From positions 17,127 through 81,126 of the forward strand of contig CAVBJS010000004.1 of NCBI GenBank assembly GCA_963596015.1: 64,000 nucleotides of DNA, given 5' to 3'. A program made the position numbers and the translations under genes. The notes beneath the pieces were generated by a model. The model saw only the letters and a list, made by a program, of their open reading frames with translations, ran no database searches and was not told where the DNA came from. The stretch is from CAG-791 sp963596015 (GTDB taxonomy: Bacteria; Bacillota; Clostridia; Lachnospirales; Lachnospiraceae). The first letter of the stretch is position 1. Each line of letters begins with the position of its first letter. This document shows, piece after piece, positions 18,068 to 26,413 of this stretch.

Positions 18068-19234
18068 TTATTCTGAGTAATTCTTCGTCCTGTCTGTTGC
18101 CTTCTCCCGCTCCAGATGAAATCTTCGCTTCTCACGATACATCTTTTCATCCATGCGCTTTAAAAAGCTTTCGGCGTCGTCCTTAGGCTGCCATTTGGTA
18201 TAACCCATGGCCACACTGAGGGTGAAGGGTTCTATGCCGGCGGCATTAAACCGGGACAGATTGGTATCGATCTCTTCCATGGCTTCCCGGGTGCTTTCCT
18301 CAGAGCCTTCCGGCAAAAGGACGATGAACTCATCTCCTGCATAGCGGATGGCAATAGCGCCGTCCGGCACGGATCGGAAAAGGATCTCTCCCATTTTGCA
18401 AATTGCCCGGTCTCCTGTGCTGTGTCCCCATTCATCATTGATACTCTTAAAATAGTTTATGTCCATCATAATGCCATACAGACACGATTTGTCTTTGCTT
18501 TCTTCTTTTGACAGCAAAGCATTAAAATATCGTCGATTGTAAAGACCGGAAAGCTCATCCATATACAGGTTCTCTGAATAGGACTGCAGCTGCACAAAGA
18601 TCATGGCCGCCATCACCATGATCCAGGAAGAAGTGACACCGTAACACACCATCTGGATCAGTACCCCCGCCAGACAGGGGCCGATAAAATACTGTACGGG
18701 AAAGAAATCCAAATTTCTCCCCTGTCTCTTGGAATGATAGACCAGATAAACGCTGTAAGCAAAATAGATCATCAGGCTGATATAGCCGATCAGGGACCAT
18801 GTACCTCTCCTGTATATATTATCCGACGATATGCTAAACAGGATGCCGGGCACAAAAAGATTGCACAGGATGGCAATGACCTCTATGAGCCAGGGGATCA
18901 TGACGATCCCGGCTTTGCGCATGGTACTTTTATAATTCCGGTAGATATGCAGATCCACATACAGACACCACAAAAGGCCGATGCTCACCGTTCCTGCAAA
19001 GCAAAGGCTGTTGGCGAAATAGTTGATCAGGATACTGCCGGGAAAGACCACCCCGTCTATCAGAAAGGAAACCGTCTCAAATATGGCCCCAAACAGGTTC
19101 ACATAGGCCATCCCTTCAAAGAACATATCATCCGTATGAATATTTTCTCTGTTTTTTCGTCGGCAAACTAAGAGAAACCATGTCATCAGCACGGTGATCC
19201 CGTTTGCCATCAATATTTCTTTTAGATCGATCAT
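18068..19234 (-). CDS. Membrane diguanylate cyclase (GGDEF)
   Basis: A 388-residue protein. Roughly the first 215 residues form six to seven hydrophobic helices, followed by a GGDEF domain with SENLYMDELSGLYNRRYF, then DINYFKSINDEWGHSTGD and the active site RYAGDEF. AGDEF is an accepted variant, so c-di-GMP synthesis is plausible. The inhibitory RxxD motif is not obvious. It is transcribed toward the TolQ-EAL-glycosyltransferase gene with a terminator between, so the neighbours may form a c-di-GMP/envelope polysaccharide module (inference). Start at 19234 has only a weak ribosome binding site. Confidence 0.88.
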   Translation of the reverse strand: MIDLKEILMANGITVLMTWFLLVCRRKNRENIHTDDMFFEGMAYVNLFGAIFETVSFLIDGVVFPGSILINYFANSLCFAGTVSIGLLWCLYVDLHIYRNYKSTMRKAGIVMIPWLIEVIAILCNLFVPGILFSISSDNIYRRGTWSLIGYISLMIYFAYSVYLVYHSKRQGRNLDFFPVQYFIGPCLAGVLIQMVCYGVTSSWIMVMAAMIFVQLQSYSENLYMDELSGLYNRRYFNALLSKEESKDKSCLYGIMMDINYFKSINDEWGHSTGDRAICKMGEILFRSVPDGAIAIRYAGDEFIVLLPEGSEESTREAMEEIDTNLSRFNAAGIEPFTLSVAMGYTKWQPKDDAESFLKRMDEKMYREKRRFHLEREKATDRTKNYSE

Positions 19235-19400
19235 TGTATTACCGCTTTATCCACGCTTCTTCTCATCCCATGCCTGTTACCTACTGACAATTTTAGCATA
19301 GCTGTCTGTAATTTTACAGTTAAAACAAGCATAAAATCGTGCTTTTTCCTTAGCTCGGTTGCCGCTTGGCCGACATCAGAACAGTCGCTTAGCGCATTTC

Positions 19401-20288
19401 CTACAAGCTCTCCACCTCTGCCAGTGTAGGAATGGAAGCGCCCGCTCCTTTCCTGCCCACAGCGATGGCAGAAGCTTTAGAAGCAGTCTGCAGTGCTTCC
19501 TGCACACTCTTTCCTCTTATGATGCTTCCCATAAAATAGCCGGTAAAGGTATCCCCTGCCGCCGTGGTATCCACTGTTTTTACCGGATAAACAGGCTGCC
19601 GGTATTTCTCCTCTTTATATCCGTACAAAGAGCCTTCTTTGCCCAGTGTCAGGATGATCCGGGTCTCGGGGAATCTCTCCATCAGCCGGTCCAGGATCTC
19701 CTCATGGGTCCCCTTGGCAACGCCGCTGAGGGCGCCGCCCTCCACTTCATTCAGCATGAGATAATCTACGAATTCCAGAGGCATGGAGAAGATCTTTTCA
19801 TCCATTGGCGAAGGATTCAGCACAATATACATGCCCAGTTGATGGGCCTTTTCCATGATATAGGGAATCTCACTGATCTCATTTTGCAGGATGATATAAT
19901 CTCCCTTGGAAAAATGGGACAGTGCCAGATCTGCATCCTCCCTGGTGATCATCTGATTGGCGCCGCCGAATAAAATGATATTATTCTCCCCCTCGGGCGT
20001 CCTTTGGATAATGGCATGGCCGCTTAAGGACTCCTTTTTCTGCACCAGTTCTGTATGAACCCCGGCTTCCTGTAATCCCTGCAGCAGCATATCACTGTCG
20101 TGGTCTCCCACTGCGCCTGCGTGCCAGGTATCGGTACCGCTCTTGGCAAAAGCGATGGACTGGTTCATGCCCTTTCCGCCGCAATACAGCTGCAATCCCT
20201 TGGATGAAATAGTTTCACCCGGCTGCACAAAATGCTCCACCTCATATACGTAATCAATGTTTAACGCACCGAATACAAGAACCTTCAT
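19401..20288 (-). CDS. PfkB family carbohydrate kinase (ribokinase-like)
   Basis: A 295-residue sugar or nucleoside kinase. Signature 1 is GGKGMNQSIAFAKSG (38-52). Signature 2 is DTTAAGDTFTGYF (240-252), with catalytic D246; the usual DTTGAGD has an Ala here. Length fits ribokinases (about 300). ATG 20288 has GGAG about 6 bases upstream. Just before it is a CCGCGGAAAAGCTGC-type hairpin related to the dispersed leader element. No transporter or sugar isomerase is adjacent, so the substrate (ribose, deoxyribose or a nucleoside) is open. Confidence 0.88.
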   Translation of the reverse strand: MKVLVFGALNIDYVYEVEHFVQPGETISSKGLQLYCGGKGMNQSIAFAKSGTDTWHAGAVGDHDSDMLLQGLQEAGVHTELVQKKESLSGHAIIQRTPEGENNIILFGGANQMITREDADLALSHFSKGDYIILQNEISEIPYIMEKAHQLGMYIVLNPSPMDEKIFSMPLEFVDYLMLNEVEGGALSGVAKGTHEEILDRLMERFPETRIILTLGKEGSLYGYKEEKYRQPVYPVKTVDTTAAGDTFTGYFMGSIIRGKSVQEALQTASKASAIAVGRKGAGASIPTLAEVESL

Positions 20289-20523
20289 CCCATTCTCCTT
20301 TTCTGAGCAGCTTTTCCGCGGAAAGACACCGAGGATCATATACTATAGCCAATGTATACAGATTGTACGCAGACTTTTCTGACTATTCCTTATATTTATG
20401 ATTGTAGTTGGTCAGCATTTATCTTGCAATGAAAAGTTGCGATCATTTCCTGCATTTTGCTGTGATCTGTTCATTACCATTCCGCCGCCGTTCAGAAAGC
20501 AAGGGACGGCGGCGGAACCGTAA

Positions 20524-20555
20524 TATCTATTTATCTATTTATCTATTTATCTATT
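20524..20555. repeat. 8-bp microsatellite (TATCTATT, four perfect copies)
   Basis: Four perfect tandem copies of TATCTATT followed by degenerate ones. It lies about 47 bp upstream of the -35 of the Crp/Fnr promoter. Such tracts change copy number by slippage. Confidence 0.9.
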
Positions 20556-20601
20556 TCGCTTATCTATACCGCTCAGATATTCCCATCGGATCCACTTTCA
20601 T

Positions 20602-20630
20602 TTGCCATATGCCCAATAAATTTTTATAAT
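20602..20630 (+). promoter_or_regulatory. Promoter of the Crp/Fnr-type regulator
   Basis: -35 TTGCCA (20602-20607), 17-bp spacer, -10 TATAAT (20625-20630). TTTGCC at 20601 and GGCAAA at 20632 form inverted ends around the promoter, compatible with autoregulation. Confidence 0.65.
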
Positions 20631-20721
20631 AGGCAAAGAAATGCCTGACAGTTTTTCTTTTTAAACTGTATAAATTAAACTGTATCAATGATGCAAACAG
20701 AAAAGGTGACGGTTTAGCCGC

Positions 20722-21378
20722 ATGGACATGGATTTTCTTAAAAAGACCACCTTGTTTCGTGAAATGAATGGGGAAGAGATCGACGCAGCTCTGCACTTTC
20801 TTCATGCTAAAGAACAGAGCTTTAAGAAGGGAGATTTCATTCTCCTTGCGGGAGAAGTGACGGATAAAATAGGACTTGTATCGGAGGGAAGTGTCACCAT
20901 AGAAAGTGATGATGCCTGGGGCAACCGGACTATTTTAAGCAGCGTGGAGGCCGGCCATTTTTTTGCGGAAACCTATGCCCTATTGCCGGATGAGCCCATG
21001 TTGGTAAATGTGGCTGCAAACAAAGACTGCCGTATCCTCTTTTTGAGGATCGGCAGTCTGCAGCACTTACAGAGCAGCAGCGAACCATGGATGCTGAAAT
21101 TTATCTCCAACCTGCTGATTCTCTCCACGCACAAGAATCTGGCCCTGTCCGGCCGCAGTTTTCACACTGCCCCCAAGACCATCCGCGGCCGTGTCATGTC
21201 CTACCTAAACGCTGTCTCCATCCGGAAGCACAGCAAACAGTTCACCATTCCCTTTGACAGACAGCAGCTGGCAGATTACCTTAACCTGGACCGCACCGCT
21301 CTGTCCAAAGAGCTTGGAAAAATGAAAAGGGATGGGCTGATCGATTACCATAAGAATACGTTTAAGATCATTGTATAA
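20722..21378 (+). CDS. Crp/Fnr family transcriptional regulator
   Basis: A 218-residue protein with an N-terminal cyclic-nucleotide-binding-like beta-barrel (about 10-120, FKKGDFILLAGEVTDKIGLVSEGSV) and a C-terminal winged helix (DRQQLADYLNLDRTALSKEL, about 177-196). It lacks the N-terminal Cys cluster of Fnr. In anaerobic clostridia such proteins are often encoded beside Hcp or Fe-S genes and respond to redox or nitrosative stress. Here the facing gene is an Fe-S protein whose stop is only 10 bases from this one's. Start ATG 20722 is 13 bases after AAAAGGTGA; ATG 20728 is an alternative. Confidence 0.9.
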   Translation: MDMDFLKKTTLFREMNGEEIDAALHFLHAKEQSFKKGDFILLAGEVTDKIGLVSEGSVTIESDDAWGNRTILSSVEAGHFFAETYALLPDEPMLVNVAANKDCRILFLRIGSLQHLQSSSEPWMLKFISNLLILSTHKNLALSGRSFHTAPKTIRGRVMSYLNAVSIRKHSKQFTIPFDRQQLADYLNLDRTALSKELGKMKRDGLIDYHKNTFKIIV

Positions 21379-21388
21379 AAACCACTAT

Positions 21389-22123
21389 TTACTCTAAGAT
21401 CCTGCCGTCTCTTGTGATCGTCACCACCTGCCAGGGAATAAACTTTCCACTGGCTTTCAAGGCATTCTCCGCGGCGTACTGCAATCCGCCGCAGCAGGGC
21501 ACTTCCATGCGCACGATGGTCACACTTTTGATATCATTATCCCGGATGATGGCAGTCAGCTTTTCCGAATAGTCGATATCATCTAACTTCGGACATCCGA
21601 TGATGGTTGTCTTTCCTTTCATAAATTCCTCATGCATATTGGCATAGGCATAGGCCGTGCAATCCGCTGCGATCAGAAGCTTTGCACCGTCAAAAAAGGG
21701 AGCCTGTTCCGGCACCAGCTTGATCTGACAGGGCCACTGCGCCAGGCGGGATACAGATCTTCTTACCTGTTCTGTTTCTGTCTCCGGTTCTTCTTCCCGG
21801 TTTGCATTAAACTGCATCATCCGGGAGCCCGGACATCCTGCAAAAGGTGTCATGGTCTTCTCTTCCATTTTCTTTTCCTCTTTCTTTTTTGCCTGCGCTG
21901 CCTTTACTGCCGCTTCATCGTATTCCGGTGCTTCCCGCTCCTCGAAACTGATGGCACCTGTGGGACAGTTGGGCAGACAGTCACCAAAGCCGTCACAGAA
22001 GTGTTCCCGCATCAGCTTAGCCTTACCGTCAATAATGTCAATGGCGCCTTCATGACAGGCATTGGCACACAGCCCGCAGCCGTTACATTTTTCTTCATCA
22101 ATGCGAATGATCCGTCTTATCAT
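21389..22123 (-). CDS. 4Fe-4S ferredoxin-type protein
   Basis: A 244-residue cytoplasmic protein. The N-terminus is a bacterial ferredoxin domain: C13-x2-C16-x2-C19-x3-C23 and a second cluster C43-x5-C49-x3-C53. A charged Lys/Glu linker (about 75-100) leads to a C-terminal domain with CPGSR, ADCTAYAYA, GCPKLDD and EVPCCGGLQ motifs, probably binding a further cofactor. Proteins of this layout occur beside hybrid-cluster protein and Crp/Fnr regulators in clostridia; exact function is not known. ATG 22123 has a strong GGAGG. A full copy of the dispersed leader element (22131-22195) precedes it. Confidence 0.85.
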   Translation of the reverse strand: MIRRIIRIDEEKCNGCGLCANACHEGAIDIIDGKAKLMREHFCDGFGDCLPNCPTGAISFEEREAPEYDEAAVKAAQAKKKEEKKMEEKTMTPFAGCPGSRMMQFNANREEEPETETEQVRRSVSRLAQWPCQIKLVPEQAPFFDGAKLLIAADCTAYAYANMHEEFMKGKTTIIGCPKLDDIDYSEKLTAIIRDNDIKSVTIVRMEVPCCGGLQYAAENALKASGKFIPWQVVTITRDGRILE

Positions 22124-22130
22124 TTGTACC

Positions 22131-22195
22131 TCCGTATGCCGCAGCCACGGCAACAATCCAAGGAGTATTTCGCCCAGGCGAATCCTCCGATGTGA
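22131..22195 (-). repeat. Dispersed leader element upstream of the Fe-S gene
   Basis: On the minus strand GGAGGATTCGC pairs with GCGAAATACTCC. A second hairpin TGCCGTGGCTGCGGCA follows, and then the gene's own CGGAGGT ribosome binding site. It aligns with the units at 4536-4880 and 44093-44157, including the flanking CACATCGGA. Confidence 0.75.
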
Positions 22196-22298
22196 TTTCC
22201 TTGCTGTAATTCTACATACGGACCGGCAAAAAGTATGTGGTTATCACCACCTTTTTCTAAGCGAGTACACACTACCTCGACTTAAATTTCACTTTGAC

Positions 22299-22330
22299 CT
22301 CTTTATGCCGCAGCTTTTCTGCGGAACCGC
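22299..22330 (-). repeat. Orphan copy of the leader hairpin
   Basis: On the minus strand CCGCAGAAAAGCTGCGG is followed by CATAAAGAGGTCAAAG, matching the hairpin-plus-SD end of the dispersed element, but no gene follows. It may mark the start of a lost gene. Confidence 0.5.
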
Positions 22331-22389
22331 CAGAAGCCACCCAATGGGAACCGCCCACCCGATGTCAGTGACGCCGTTTCGCGTCTGTA

Positions 22390-22468
22390 CGGCAGAGATT
22401 CCGTTCGCCCGTTGCAATGCGGATGGATTCTTTTTAGAATATGACAGTGATCGTGCCGGCGTTTTTTA
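22390..22468 (+). pseudogene. Remnant of a MetE-like gene
   Basis: About 79 bases here align with 27209-27288 inside the MetE-like gene. The translated piece contains DGFFLEYDSDRAG, identical to the intact protein. Most differences are at third codon positions, which points to a diverged paralogue that was later lost rather than a recent copy. No start, no remaining domain and no other matching part are visible. Confidence 0.75.
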
Positions 22469-22564
22469 AGACACGCAAGAATTGATAAAAAGATTATAAT
22501 AAAATTGTTAAAAAGGCATCGCGCAATAAGTCACAGATCAGGAAACCAGGACGGAAATTAATCC

Positions 22565-23473
22565 ATGAAGATACGCACTCTATCCGATCATCTGAAACAA
22601 CAATACGGACAAAAAATATATAAGCTCTCTCTGTCAGCAGGCTGCACCTGCCCTAACAGAGATGGTACGCTGGGCACGGGCGGCTGCAGCTTCTGCTCAG
22701 CAGGAGGATCCGGTGAGTTTGCGCAGCCTGTTGTGGACGAGGCGTCCATCGACGCCCAAATAGACCGGGCGATTCATCTGGTCAGAGCGAAGCTTCCCAA
22801 GGGACAGTCCCCGGAGAATCAAAAATTCATCGCCTATTTCCAGTCCTATACCAACACCTATGGAGATATTGAAAGACTTTCCGGACTCTACCGTAAAGTT
22901 ATAGTAAGACCGGATATCGTCGCGTTATCGATAGGGACCAGACCGGACTGCATCGGAGAAAAACAGATGCATATGCTGTCAGAACTTAACGCCATAAAGC
23001 CGGTCTGGGTAGAACTGGGACTGCAGACGATCCATGATGAAACGGCCCGGAAAATCCACCGGGGATATCCTACCGCCGTATTTAAAGAGTGCTATGACAG
23101 GCTCAAAGACGAAGGACTGACCGTTATCGTTCATGTGATCCTGGGACTTCCGGGAGAAACCCGGGAGGATATATTGGACACGGTCCGCTATCTGGCGCAC
23201 CTGCAGCCTCCCATAGATGGCATTAAGCTGCAAATGCTGAACATACTGGAAGGTTCTGCCCTGGGAGAAGACTATAAGCAAAATCCCTTTGCCCAGATGT
23301 CCATGGAGGAATATACAGACCTGGTGGTACAGTGCCTGAAGCTACTTCCGGAAGATGTGGTGATACACAGAATGACCGGTGATGGCCCGAGAAATCTCCT
23401 GCTGTCTCCCATGTGGGTGACAGATAAAAAACGAGTGCTCAATATACTCCATAAGAAGATTCAAAATGCATAG
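22565..23473 (+). CDS. Radical SAM protein, TIGR01212 family (YtqA/YhcC-like)
   Basis: A 302-residue radical S-adenosylmethionine protein. The cluster motif is C29-x11-C41-x2-C44 in TCPNRDGTLGTGGCSFC, the spaced form typical of this family. A glycine-rich GGSGEF follows, then the barrel with LQTIHDETARKIHRGY and IVHVILGLPGETREDI. The reaction is unknown, although E. coli YhcC-type proteins have been linked to RNA metabolism. The last 13 bases overlap the convergent LysR gene. The ribosome binding site is weak. Confidence 0.9.
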   Translation: MKIRTLSDHLKQQYGQKIYKLSLSAGCTCPNRDGTLGTGGCSFCSAGGSGEFAQPVVDEASIDAQIDRAIHLVRAKLPKGQSPENQKFIAYFQSYTNTYGDIERLSGLYRKVIVRPDIVALSIGTRPDCIGEKQMHMLSELNAIKPVWVELGLQTIHDETARKIHRGYPTAVFKECYDRLKDEGLTVIVHVILGLPGETREDILDTVRYLAHLQPPIDGIKLQMLNILEGSALGEDYKQNPFAQMSMEEYTDLVVQCLKLLPEDVVIHRMTGDGPRNLLLSPMWVTDKKRVLNILHKKIQNA

Positions 23474-24351
23474 TTACCTTTTTCCTGAAATAGTGCAAGA
23501 TACTCCATAAATTTACGAACCGCCGGGGTTACGTGATCTCTGTTTTTCATGGCAAGTCCGATGGTACGATAATAGGGTTCTTCCAGAGAACGGATCTCCA
23601 ACCTGTAGGGCACTCTTTTCAGGATCAGATCCGGAAGAATGCTGATCCCCATGCCTTTTTCCACCATCGCCATAATGGCAAAGTCCTCCCAGGTTGTAAA
23701 GCGAATATCCGGATTTACCTTATATTTTTCTAGCAAGTCGGATACCTCTGTCTTTCCTCCATGCTCAAGCAATAAAAAGGGCTGCTGCTGTAGCTGTGTA
23801 ATAGCCACCGTCTCCCGGACGGCGAGCGCATGTCCAAGTGGCAAAACCACTTTATATTCGTCGTTTGTTAAGGGGATGGCTTCAAGATTTGTGGCAGTGG
23901 GCAGACGTAAAAAGCCGCAATCCACCCGTCCCACATCGATCCAATGTTCTACTTCTTCATAATCTCCCAAAAGCATTTCATACTCGATGCCCGGATACTC
24001 CTTTTGCAATTGGGAAAATATCTCCGGCAGCCAGTTAATGGCAACACTGGAAAAGGTTCCGATGCGGACCAGTCCGGTTTCCAGACCTTTCAATCCATCT
24101 ATTTGCTCTTCCAGTTCTCTGTGTTCATTTAAGACCTTCCGCAGCACAGGCAAAAGCTGCTCCCCTGCAGAAGTCAGGCAAACGCCTTTCTTGCTCCGCT
24201 CCAGCAGTGTCATGCCCCATTCTTTTTCCAGATCTGCGATCATTTTACTGACGGAGGACTGAGCGTAATTAAGATCTTCGGCCGCCTTCGTAAAGCTTCC
24301 TCTTTCCACAGTTTTTACAAAAGCCAGATATTTGAGTAAAGGATTTTCCAT
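23461..24351 (-). CDS. LysR family transcriptional regulator
   Basis: A 296-residue regulator. The N-terminal helix-turn-helix is FVKTVERGSFTKAAEDLNYAQSSVSKMIADLE (about 11-42), with a co-inducer-binding domain from about 90. It is divergent from the 24560-26023 MATE gene across a 195-bp region containing a long hairpin, so it likely controls that pump. The effector is unknown. Confidence 0.9.
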   Translation of the reverse strand: MENPLLKYLAFVKTVERGSFTKAAEDLNYAQSSVSKMIADLEKEWGMTLLERSKKGVCLTSAGEQLLPVLRKVLNEHRELEEQIDGLKGLETGLVRIGTFSSVAINWLPEIFSQLQKEYPGIEYEMLLGDYEEVEHWIDVGRVDCGFLRLPTATNLEAIPLTNDEYKVVLPLGHALAVRETVAITQLQQQPFLLLEHGGKTEVSDLLEKYKVNPDIRFTTWEDFAIMAMVEKGMGISILPDLILKRVPYRLEIRSLEEPYYRTIGLAMKNRDHVTPAVRKFMEYLALFQEKGNYAF

Positions 24352-24471
24352 TTATCATTCCATTCTTCGATTTATTTTATTGATAATATTCGTTTTTTAC
24401 ATTTTAGTTTTGAGTATACAATATTGCAATAAGACAAGACAGAAAGTGTTATAAAGCTGCTTTGAAATAAT

Positions 24472-24539
24472 GCTGTTCAGACATCGGCCAGGATGCAGTT
24501 CAGCCGTCACCCTGCCTCCTGACCGGGGGTCTGAACAGT
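24472..24539 (+). promoter_or_regulatory. Long leader hairpin before the MATE gene
   Basis: CTGTTCAGAC (24473-24482) pairs perfectly with GTCTGAACAG (24529-24538). Inner segments CGGCCAGG-GCAG and CTGC-CCTGACCG extend the stem. It ends about 20 bases before the ATG. It may be an attenuator, or an operator for the divergent LysR protein. Similar TTCAGACATC(A/G)GCC strings occur near 5021 and, inverted, near 1240 and 19370. Confidence 0.5.
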
Positions 24540-24559
24540 AGCTTGAAATGAGGATCGAC

Positions 24560-26023
24560 ATGAACTTAAAATCTGCAAATATAGACATGCTGCATGGGCC
24601 CCTTACCAAAAATCTGTTGCTATTTACCCTCCCCATCGCCCTAAGCAGCATTCTCCAGCAATTATTCAATGCTGCGGATACTGCCGTTGTGGGATATTTC
24701 GGAAATGCAGACGCTTTAGTAGCTGTGGGCACCAATACGGAGATCATCGCACTGATCGTCACTACATCCTCCGGGCTGGCAGTCGGTGTCAATGTATTGA
24801 TCGCAGCACTCATCGGAAAAGACCATAAAGAAAAAATACCGGCTGTGATCAATACTGCACTCCTGCTGTCTGTTCTGATCGGCTTCATAGGCTTAGTTCC
24901 GGGGCAGATTCTCGCCGGTCCTCTGCTGCGCTTCATACAAACGCCGGACGCTATTTTGCCGGATGCCACTGCGTATCTGCGTATTTACTTATTGGGCTAT
25001 CCCTTTCTTTTGCTCTATGATTTTGGCTCTGCCATACTGCGGGCGCAGGGAGACAGTCGCTATCCCTTCCTGGCGCTGGCACTGTCCGGCATAGTCAACG
25101 TGGGACTGAATCTGTTTTTGGTAGTGGTATTTCACATGGGCGTTGCCGGTGTTTCTATTGCTACGGGGCTATCCAATATGCTGGCTGCCATCATTGTGCT
25201 GCGGCAACTTTTATGGAAAGATCCGCCTTTTCCTGTTATCCCGGGTATCTTGCACATCCCGGATATTCTGGGTATCCTGCGCATCCCGGGTATCTTAGAT
25301 GTTCCGGTCATCCTGCATGTCCCAAGTAACCTGCGTATTCCGAAGATCAATAGGTCTCTGTTTTCTTCTTCCATCGCTCTGGAAATTTTGAAAGTCGGTC
25401 TGCCCTCTGCCCTGCAGGGCGCTGTCTTTTGCTTTGCAAATATTTTCGTGCAGGCCTCGGTTAACACCTTCGGCGAAACCGCCATTTCCGGCAGTACCGT
25501 GGCTATGAATTTTGAATATTTTACTTACTATATCATTACTGCCTTTGGACAGACGGCTACTACCTTTATCGGACAAAATCACGCTGCCGGCGAGAAGAAA
25601 CGCTGCAAAAAAATACTATGCTTAAGTCTCCTTTTTTCCACTATTTGCAGCTCTATCCCCATTTTTACCATTGTTTTATGCAGAGATTTTTTCTCCGGTC
25701 TGTTTACCCCCAACCAGGCAGTCGTGGAAAGCGCTGCTATACGCATCCTGTGCATCCTTGCCTTTGAACCACTCTGTAACTTATATGAGATACCGGCCGG
25801 TGTGCTTCGGGGCAGCGGCCATGCCCTGTATCCTGCCATCAGTACCATGGTAGGAACCTGCGCCTTCCGGATTCTTTGGATTTGCCTGATCTTTCCTTTG
25901 AATCCGACACTGCCTATGCTATATCATGCTTTCCCTCTTTCCTGGTGTACGACCATCATCCTTGTTAATGCGGGCTTTCTGCTGATACGATTTCGAAACA
26001 GAACAGACCCCGTTTCTATGTAA
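24560..26023 (+). CDS. MATE family efflux protein with a repeat-expanded central loop
   Basis: A 487-residue, 12-helix MATE transporter. The first half starts GPLTKNLLLFTLPIALSSILQQLFNAADTAVVGYFG. The loop joining the two halves is enlarged by an Ile/Pro/Leu repeat (25236-25342; pattern IPGIL-HIPDIL-GIL-RIPGIL-DVPVIL-HVPSNL-RIP) that ordinary MATE proteins lack. The second half begins LEILKVGLPSALQGAVFCFANIFVQA. ATG 24560 is chosen because GAGG lies 6 bases before it. It is divergent from a LysR regulator. Confidence 0.88.
   Translation: MNLKSANIDMLHGPLTKNLLLFTLPIALSSILQQLFNAADTAVVGYFGNADALVAVGTNTEIIALIVTTSSGLAVGVNVLIAALIGKDHKEKIPAVINTALLLSVLIGFIGLVPGQILAGPLLRFIQTPDAILPDATAYLRIYLLGYPFLLLYDFGSAILRAQGDSRYPFLALALSGIVNVGLNLFLVVVFHMGVAGVSIATGLSNMLAAIIVLRQLLWKDPPFPVIPGILHIPDILGILRIPGILDVPVILHVPSNLRIPKINRSLFSSSIALEILKVGLPSALQGAVFCFANIFVQASVNTFGETAISGSTVAMNFEYFTYYIITAFGQTATTFIGQNHAAGEKKRCKKILCLSLLFSTICSSIPIFTIVLCRDFFSGLFTPNQAVVESAAIRILCILAFEPLCNLYEIPAGVLRGSGHALYPAISTMVGTCAFRILWICLIFPLNPTLPMLYHAFPLSWCTTIILVNAGFLLIRFRNRTDPVSM
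25236..25342 (+). repeat. Intragenic tandem-like repeat inside the MATE gene
   Basis: Blocks related to CCCGGGTATCTT-CACATC and CATCCTGCGCATCCC recur about every 15-27 bases and remain in frame. They encode the Ile/Pro-rich loop segment between transporter halves. Confidence 0.7.
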
Positions 26024-26413
26024 CACATTCGGGAAGGCTGTTTCACTGCCGCATAATGATAACTTTCCCTGATGTGCTATAGCTTTTATCTATGGCAGGC
26101 TGTCGGAATTAGGAATTTTACAAATGATGAGGTGTTTTATACACTGAAAAGGCAGGTCGCTGCAGACGCAGTTCTTCCATTGATCTTGCACCTTTGCCAA
26201 CCCGCAGATATAAGTTTAAAAAGCATGATCTTATAAGTTATCCGGCATCTCCCGGTGACAGATCACCTCCGCGGTAGATCACATCTAAGATGGAGCATCT
26301 CGCAGATAAAACGCCCCTGCGATAAAATTCCTCGGAGATAGAATTCCCCGGAGATAAATTGCAAGAACGTTACAAGATCATGCAGATCACACAGATCAGA
26401 AAGGACATATCCC
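26024..26413. other. Gene-free stretch upstream of the MetE-like gene
   Basis: A 390-bp region with no credible gene and no recognisable S-box or other riboswitch core. At 26305-26360 a 16-bp unit related to GATAAAATTCCTCGGA is repeated about 3.5 times. The promoter could not be assigned. Confidence 0.5.

Larger units (their letters stand above)
20289..20721. other. Gene-free stretch upstream of the Crp/Fnr gene
   Basis: About 430 bp with no credible gene. It holds the kinase leader hairpin (20290-20320), an 8-bp microsatellite (20524-20555) and the promoter of the downstream regulator (20602-20630). After the promoter, two direct copies of TTAAACTGTAT lie near 20661-20685 and may be a regulator site. 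Confidence 0.5.

Noticed and set aside
26024..26413. S-box (SAM) riboswitch before the MetE-like gene
   Set aside because: The conserved S-box core and terminator are not present.
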